Below are positions 48,001-53,818 of a stretch of DNA of 53,818 bases, piece after piece; the stretch's first letter is position 1, and every line of letters begins with the position of its first letter. Location: NCBI GenBank assembly GCA_001275005.1, contig JWZX01003404.1, positions 1-53,818 on the forward strand, written 5' to 3'. The position numbers and the translations under genes are program-made. The notes below the pieces were generated by a model. It was given only the letters and a program-made list of their open reading frames with translations. It ran no database searches and had not been told where the DNA came from. Origin of the DNA: Chrysochromulina tobinii. Lineage: Eukaryota; Haptophyta; Prymnesiales; Chrysochromulinaceae.

Positions 48001-51000
48001 TGGTCGCCGAGGCGTCGAACAACTGCACGCTGCGCCGCTCGGCGACGTGCCTCGACGGCTGTCAGCACGAGTGCCACCAACGCTGCACCAACCTGACCGA
48101 TCCGATCCGTTACGACCTGATTCAAGCTGCTGAGTACGCCGAGCTTTACGCGACGTACGTGGAGCACTGCGAGAGCCGCTGCCGCATCCAGATCTACGGG
48201 CCCAACACGACCGATGACTCCTGCCTCGCGTTCACCAACGTGACGACCTATCGGCAGGAATGCCTCTTCAACTGCACAGACAGGGTGCGCCGAGGTATCT
48301 GCGCCAACCCGAACATCACTGTGGACGTGGGCATCCACTGCAACGCCACCGAACGATGCGGTGACCTCCACGTGCTGGTACAGCAGGCAGCGGCGACACC
48401 GAATGCCTCCGCCAGCATTGCCGCTCCTTATCATCAATGCATGCAGAGCTGCTCGGGCAATTTCACGCTTGATCCGCAGTACGTTTGCGACGGCGGCGTG
48501 TCACGTTTGATGGCGATCGACGCTGCGAGTGCGTACCAATTGCAGGCCGTCGGCGGGCTTGGCCAGCAGGGCACTACACCTGCCGAGCAGCTCGAGATGG
48601 ATCGACTGTGGGCGGCGGTCCCCATGGGCGAGATGTGCACCTTCGTCGACCTCGAATGCGTGGTCAACCACACGCTCCACTGCGCCTCGGAGTGCGCCAA
48701 CCAGGTCGCATTCTACTATGAGCTGTGTGTGGCGCGCTTCTTGCGCCGCAACGCCACGTTCGATTACAACATCTCGTCATGCTACCACCCCGACGGCTGG
48801 CGTGTGGGGACAGAGAGGTGGCGCTACTACGCGGCGCTCAATGCAAGCCGGCCCGAGGCGCAGCCGAGCTACTGGTTGGCACCCAATATGGGTCCGCCTG
48901 TGTGGACGTACAACGACGTGCCCAACGCGACGGTGCTCAACTGCTCGTGTCACTTTCTCAATGAGACGTTTGATCCGAACTTTGTGGCCGCGCTCCTCGA
49001 GTGGCGCATGCGTCCGTATCAAAACCACTACATCTCCACGTGCCTCTGCCTCTTCAACACAAGCGCTGGCGAGCCGCAGCACTGCATCCATGATCCCTCA
49101 GAGTTCGTCAACGTGCCGAGCATCTTTGACTGGGTCTTTGGCAAGGGGAGCGGCGGCTACGATGAGGACGTTGACCACGTGGCCACGCAGGCAGATGAGC
49201 TCGTGACCTGTGGCTCGCCGTGTGTGTCGCATTGCTCCGCGCACTGCGGCGTCTACTTTGTTGAGCATGTGACGCCGTCGACCAACGGCGGCTCGGCGTT
49301 CTTGCCGCGATTCAATGAGACATTTCGCTTCTCGGACTATCCCGCCTCGCTCACGAACTGGGTGGTGAGCAACGGCCAGGGCGGCAGCATGGTCACCCCG
49401 GGCCATTGGCGATCACCGCCTGGGTGCTTCCAGCCGTGCATGGCCACTTGTGCCGTGGCCAACTGCACCGATGGCTGCGGTGCCGGGTGCGCGCCGGGGC
49501 CCGAACCGGAGTACGATAACTCGACTGCGCTCGACTTTGGGTGTGAATGGAACTCGACAGTGGACGAAGGCCGGCCCCTTTGCTACCAGTTCTGCGGCTG
49601 CTACGAGCAGTGTGCCTCGCGATGCGTCGCCGAGCTGCCCAGAATGAACACGAGCACCCTGATGCTCGAGCGCTTCCCAGTTTGCATCGACAACTGCTCG
49701 AGCACGTGCGAGGATGAGCATCACGCACGGTGCGTCAACATCTCCGCCATGCTTGCCGCCTCGCGCATCCCGCCGTACGTCAACCAGACGCAGGTGTGCC
49801 TCAACAGCATCTTCCCCACATGCTCGTTGCACTGCCTCGGGATCTCGATACGCAACGTGACGAATACCAGCGGCGCGCTCTTCGTGCCGTCGAAGCTCCC
49901 CCGTGAGCTCCTCTCGCTCAACCTCAGTGCGGGCTTGGGCCATCTCCGAGGAGTGCGTGGGCCTCCAGAGGGGTACACGTTTGGCGAGGAGGCGTACGAA
50001 GGGTACACCTGCCGGATCGACCCGTGCGATGACCTCTGATCACACCTCCTCTGATCCTCTGATGATGCCTAATTGCCTTCTTCATTAGGTACGCCTGTCG
50101 GATCGAGCCGTGCGATGAGGTGCTAGTCACAACGTCCTTCACGCTCCTCGGCGTGACGACGACGACCTCCACAGCCGTCCTCAGGACTCCTAGTGGATTG
50201 CCATGTAATCAGACGTCGCTTCAGCTTGGCGAACGAGTCCTGACCGACCCATCCTCGGGCAACACGTCGATCGTGCCAATCCTGATCAACGTCTCGACCG
50301 CTACGCTCGAGGGCTGCCACGAGAACCGTTCGTCGGCTTGCCTCTCCACGTGCAACGACTTCGGCTACAAGGTCTGCTTCCCCGACGTCGACCCGTTTGA
50401 CCTGTGCGTGCAGAGCTGCATCGCCAACCTCACGTACTTCGAGACGTACGAGTTCGACCACACGCTCTCTGTGTGTAAGAAGAAGCTGCGGCTCACGCCC
50501 TCGCAGCCGAGCCGACGCGGCGCCGCGTGGTATCGACGCAAGCAGCATGTGCGAGAGGGCTTCCGCACGAGCTTCGCATTCCGACTTGAACACCCGAGCC
50601 GCCGCTGCCCCGACGTGGCGCATCCTTCTTTCGAAGAGCAGCCCGAGGGCCTCCGCAATCTCCTCTGTTCGGGGCGCGGGGGCGACGGCTTCGCGTTTGT
50701 GATCCAAGACGCGGGCGCCACGTCCTTTGATCCGCATTGCGCGTACGCGGCCGTAGACCAGTGCAACGGATTGGCGGCGGCGCAGTGCACGGAGCAGTGC
50801 CGTAGCCAATGTCCAAATCGGGTCGCAGCGGAGCACACCAGTTGTGCAGCAGCGTGCCTCAAAGGGGACTCGTACACCATGCCACCGGTCGCTGCCCTCG
50901 GCTCGGCCGTCGAGCGCGCGGCGTACGCGGCGGCCGCCGCCGCGGCGGCTGGCGCGTGTAGCGCATCTGTCGTGCAGTGCGTCGCCAGCGCATGCGGCGG

Positions 51001-52732
51001 GCGCGAGGTCGAATTCTTCTCGGGTGCTGCCATGCAGCCCGGTGGTTGCTTGCGCGACTGCCTGGACGCGGGATCACGCACGTTCTGTGAGGCTCGCTGC
51101 CCTCTGGTGGATGAGGACGTGGACGACGATTGCGTGAGCGCTTGTGCCAACGAGCGTCTCGCCGACTCCACTGAGTGCTTCCGAGGATGCAATTCGAGCT
51201 GTGCAAGCCAGGGGTTACTCGAGCAAGCAATGTGCGCGGAGGACTGCTTGGGTGGCGCCGCGCTGCTGGCGAGCGGCGAACCAGTCGGCCGCTGCCGTGC
51301 CAAGGTTCAAGCCTTCCCGACCCACGAAACCGCAACCTGCCTCACCTCTTGCTCTCACACGGACCACGAATGCCTGCGTGCATGCCTCGAAACGCCCGAG
51401 GGGCTACTTCCCAACTGCGTGGGCGCATGCCCGCAGAACAATACGCGCTGCGTCCTCGAGTGCATGCGTGGGTTCGGGCAGCGTGGTAGTGAGTGCGTCA
51501 GCCCGCGAGTGCTCGAGTGCAACTACACGAGCTCGGCACTTGGCGACGGCGCTGCAGGCATCGGCTACGCCAACCTGCGTAACACGCTCGCGATCAAGTT
51601 TGACACGTGGTACAATGCAGAGCGCTCGGACCCGTGGGTAAGCCACGTGGCCGTACACTCTGGGGGAGAAGACTATGGTGCGCCGTCGGACACGAGCGCC
51701 GCACTCGCGATCACCTCTGACTTCCCCGACATTGCGGACCAGAAGTACCACGAGGTGATCATCGAGTACGTACCGCGCTTTGAGACGGACGGGAATCTCG
51801 CAGGGATGAGCATCACGCCGGGCATCGCTGCGCGCCTGACGACGGCTCAGCGCGGCAATATGCTCTACGTCGACACCCTGAAGGTGACCCTCGATGACGC
51901 CGTCATCCTTCGCGTGCCGCTCAACCTCGAGACTCTTCTACGTCTGGACCAAGGGCGCGCGTACGTTGGTTTCACGGGCGCCACAGGCTCCGCGTACCAG
52001 GAGCATTCGATCCATGCGTGGCGATTCCAAGAGAGCGTTTCTGGCACCCTCGCCCACCCGGCCAACGAGCACTGCCGCCATCGTGTACCCTCGCTATGGC
52101 ACGGGAACGCCTACGATGGCGCGCCCGTGCTGCCCGCGAACGCGGCGCTCGCGTGCACGCCGGACGTAATGGATGTGACAACCCCACTCGGAGCGATGCA
52201 CTCGCTCCGATGCACTGAGGACGCGAGTGGCCACGTGTATTGCCTCGACCCGAACACGCCCAACAGCGCACCCATCATCTACGAGCCCATGCCCGACATC
52301 TCGGTACTCGTGGGCGAGCCTGTGAACATCACGCTGCACGACGGCTTCCGCGACCGCCAGAGTGACGGGCGGTACACATCAAATCTGCTCCGTTACTCAC
52401 TTATCTTCACGCCACACAATGAGGAGCCCCAGGATGGCATCGCTTGGGTACACTTCAACTCGTCGACGCGCCAGCTGCGCGGCATCCCAACGCATCCGGG
52501 CACTTGGCGAGTCAACATGACCGCTATCGATCCAGGCTTCCCTGACGCAGGCAGACCCACGACGTGGACAGACCCGCGCATGGCACCGATGAATACAACA
52601 GACGAGTTCCTCTTGCAGGTGCGCGTGCGACCGATCGACCCACTGGCGGCGGACTTCTGGGCGCCGACAGTGGAGCAACCCACTCCCACAGAAGCGGTAC
52701 CGAGAGTGTCTGCGTCGATAGCGCCGTACTAG
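45081..52732 (+). CDS. Giant secreted Cys-rich glycoprotein with split lectin domain
   Basis: Exons 45081-50002 and 50089-52732 (86-nt GT-AG intron, phase 2) give 2,521 aa. I start at the ATG at 45081 because MLFWFACTILPSLATTTAC is a good signal peptide. The first 1,640 residues are a long series of Cys clusters of CxxxC/CxxC type (for example CARQCFVSC, CTRNCSANCDGEC) separated by 20-60 residues, with very many N-glycosylation sequons, often Asn-Cys-Ser/Thr. Exon 2 has an L-type-lectin-like domain starting LRLTPSQPSRRGAAWY (about 50487), GGDGFAFVIQ (about 50680-50710), then a Cys-rich insert, resuming GIGYANLRNTLAIKFDTWYN and ending AYVGFTGATGS near 52030. A C-terminal Ig/cadherin-like segment (IIYEPMPDISVLVGEPVNITL) follows. 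No membrane anchor is visible. Probably extracellular matrix, scale or cell-surface; family not recognised. Confidence 0.8.
50003..50088 (+). other. Intron of the giant gene that duplicates the next exon's start
   Basis: An 86-nt GT-AG intron. Its first 30 bases match the first 30 bases of exon 2 at 27 positions. The middle carries CCTCTGATC-type units and the acceptor is TTCATTAG. If retained, the frame continues for 11 codons and stops at 50039. Confidence 0.9.
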
Positions 52733-52947
52733 GATAGTCTGTAGACTGTAGACTGTAGTCTGTACACAACGGAGATAAGTCTAAAAACTAATGCTAAGTT
52801 ACTTTATGAGCGCAACCGCCTTGCGCCATGTGGAGAACCATACCGTACATACGACAGTTCAGCTCAGCTGAACCGCGTTCGACTTGGCTCTTGGGGAGCA
52901 GGGCGGCGGGCTCCACCTCTAGCGGAGGGCCGCCGTGCCAAGACTCT
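52733..52947. other. Convergent intergenic region with a TAGACTG repeat
   Basis: TAGTCTGTAGACTGTAG occurs as an overlapping, partly palindromic repeat at 52735-52765. The remainder shows no gene. Confidence 0.6.
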
Positions 52948-53818
52948 CTAGACTCGCTGGTGCTCCTGGCCCTGCGGCAGAGCCCAGGGCTGATTCTCCT
53001 GTTTAGTGGCCTCATCCGAGCTTGCCACCGTCGACTGCGGCTCATCCGGCATCCCAGCCTTCTTGCGGCGCGACGTCTCCGGAGCATCCTTGCGAGGCGT
53101 TGCCAATGGTGCGTCAGGGTCGCGGCCCTTGAGTTCAGACAGCTTGAGGTCCGCTACGGGAAGTGTCAGCTTTACCACTGGCCCTGCGGCAGCGGACTCC
53201 GCGGCAAATGAGGGGGCGGCTGCCGCGGCAGAAGGCTTGGAACCGAACCCAAACATTCGACTGAGGCTGCCACGGGGCGAGGTTTCCGAGGCGGAAACGG
53301 GTGCGGGCGCGGGCATTTGCACGGGCGGCGGTGGCGGCGGCGGTGGCACAGCGGCAGCAGCGGCAGCAGCTGCCTCCTTCTTGTCCTTCGCTCCGCGCGC
53401 CGTGAGCGCGGCGACTCCCGTCGATGCCAACGCAGGCTTCGCGACCTCACGCTCGCGCGCAGTGAAATCGCGTGCAGAGCGCTGAGGCTCAGCCGCATCG
53501 CTCGTCGCTGCAATATCAAGCTTCGGCATCTCGATCTTCAATCCGCTCGGTGCTGGAGGATTCGTCTCGACTGCCGCTGGCTGCGAGTCCAGGTCCTGCA
53601 CAATAGTACCGTCAGGCTTCGGTGCTGCTGCAGCCCCTGCTGCTGCTGTGGGAGCAAGCGCCGCAGTCGACGATGGCTCGTCCGGCATCCCAGCCTTCTT
53701 GCGGCGCGACGTCTCCGGAGCATCCTTGCGAGGCGTTGCCATCGGCGCGTCAGGGTCGCGGCCCTTGAGCTCAGACAGCTTGTTGAGGCTCAATGCCGGC
53801 GGCGCCGCGCTCTCCCCC
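52948..53818 (-). CDS. Hypothetical repeat protein (5' partial, runs off the right edge)
   Basis: At least 290 codons are open from the right edge to the stop at 52948. The window starts inside the gene, since the frame is open to the last base and its first Met-like codon is TTG. The protein is Ala/Pro/Lys/Ser-rich with no recognised domain. A module of about 36 residues, KLSELKGRDPDAP followed by ATPRKDAPETSRRKK and AGMPDEP, occurs twice, encoded by about 105 bp of nearly identical DNA (53038-53143 and 53679-53782). A poly-Ala/poly-Pro run lies between (53325-53375). The charged repeats suggest a disordered or phosphorylated linker protein. Confidence 0.6.
   Translation of the reverse strand, partial: GESAAPPALSLNKLSELKGRDPDAPMATPRKDAPETSRRKKAGMPDEPSSTAALAPTAAAGAAAAPKPDGTIVQDLDSQPAAVETNPPAPSGLKIEMPKLDIAATSDAAEPQRSARDFTAREREVAKPALASTGVAALTARGAKDKKEAAAAAAAAVPPPPPPPPVQMPAPAPVSASETSPRGSLSRMFGFGSKPSAAAAAPSFAAESAAAGPVVKLTLPVADLKLSELKGRDPDAPLATPRKDAPETSRRKKAGMPDEPQSTVASSDEATKQENQPWALPQGQEHQRV

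Overview
The window is nuclear DNA from a GC-rich eukaryotic microalga with compact genes, and a haptophyte fits best. The evidence is: short introns (about 77-350 nt, mostly 80-110) with GT-AG ends; a protein with an apparent plastid-type presequence (6180-7171); an SHIPPO/STPG flagellar protein (43472-44446); a large membrane histidine kinase with fused receivers; Ala/Gly/Pro-rich linkers; and many minisatellites. The taxon is an inference, because no rRNA or organelle marker is present. Many apparent longest reading frames begin at GTG/TTG, so I moved starts to the first sensible ATG.

Layout, left to right: a 5'-partial membrane RING-finger protein (+, 2-3491); an EHD-family membrane-remodelling ATPase (-, 4030-5979); a probable plastid membrane protein (+, 6180-7171); a 927-aa repeat protein of unknown role (+, 7811-10594); a PRMT-type arginine methyltransferase (-, 10970-13372); a YME1-like mitochondrial i-AAA protease (+, 13780-15993); a glycosyltransferase (-, 16517-17548); a TLDc + P-loop GTPase protein with IFI44-like architecture (-, 18197-20360); an unknown protein (+, 20451-21239); SEC13 (-, 21883-23300); an SLC38A9-like amino-acid transporter (+, 23534-25075); a Tudor-like protein (-, 25588-26883); an F-box protein (+, 27078-28475); an acidic unknown protein (-, 28970-30474); a hybrid histidine kinase with a frameshift in its first receiver (-, 30721-34717); an FkbM-like methyltransferase (+, 34939-35892); a PHAX RNA-binding-domain protein (-, 36090-36806); a SET/SMYD-like protein (+, 37172-38131); a single-pass coiled-coil protein (+, 38263-39915); an IQ-motif protein (+, 39997-41740); a cold-shock-domain protein (+, 42384-42923); the STPG flagellar protein (+, 43472-44446); a roughly 2,500-aa secreted Cys-rich glycoprotein with a split lectin domain (+, 45081-52732); and a 5'-partial repeat protein (-, 52948-53818).

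Most genes are single-exon or have 1-3 introns. Many lie head to head over 90-400 bp, and the palindrome TACCGGTA recurs in several of those start regions. There is no operon-like functional cluster. Loose themes are membrane traffic (EHD, SEC13, SLC38A9-like), organelle upkeep (i-AAA protease, plastid protein), protein modification (PRMT, SET, RING, F-box) and signalling (kinase, IQ, GTPase).

The most unusual signals are in intron structure and in two proteins. Several introns begin with a near-copy of the start of the following exon, as expected if the intron arose by tandem duplication of a segment containing AGGT. Some are filled with a 10-bp GATTGCCTCT-like repeat that is always in sense orientation and carries a branch-point-like CTGAT plus pyrimidines. 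The TLDc-GTPase fusion resembles animal interferon-induced IFI44. The giant Cys-rich protein has an L-type-lectin-like fold apparently interrupted by a Cys-rich insert of about 265 residues.
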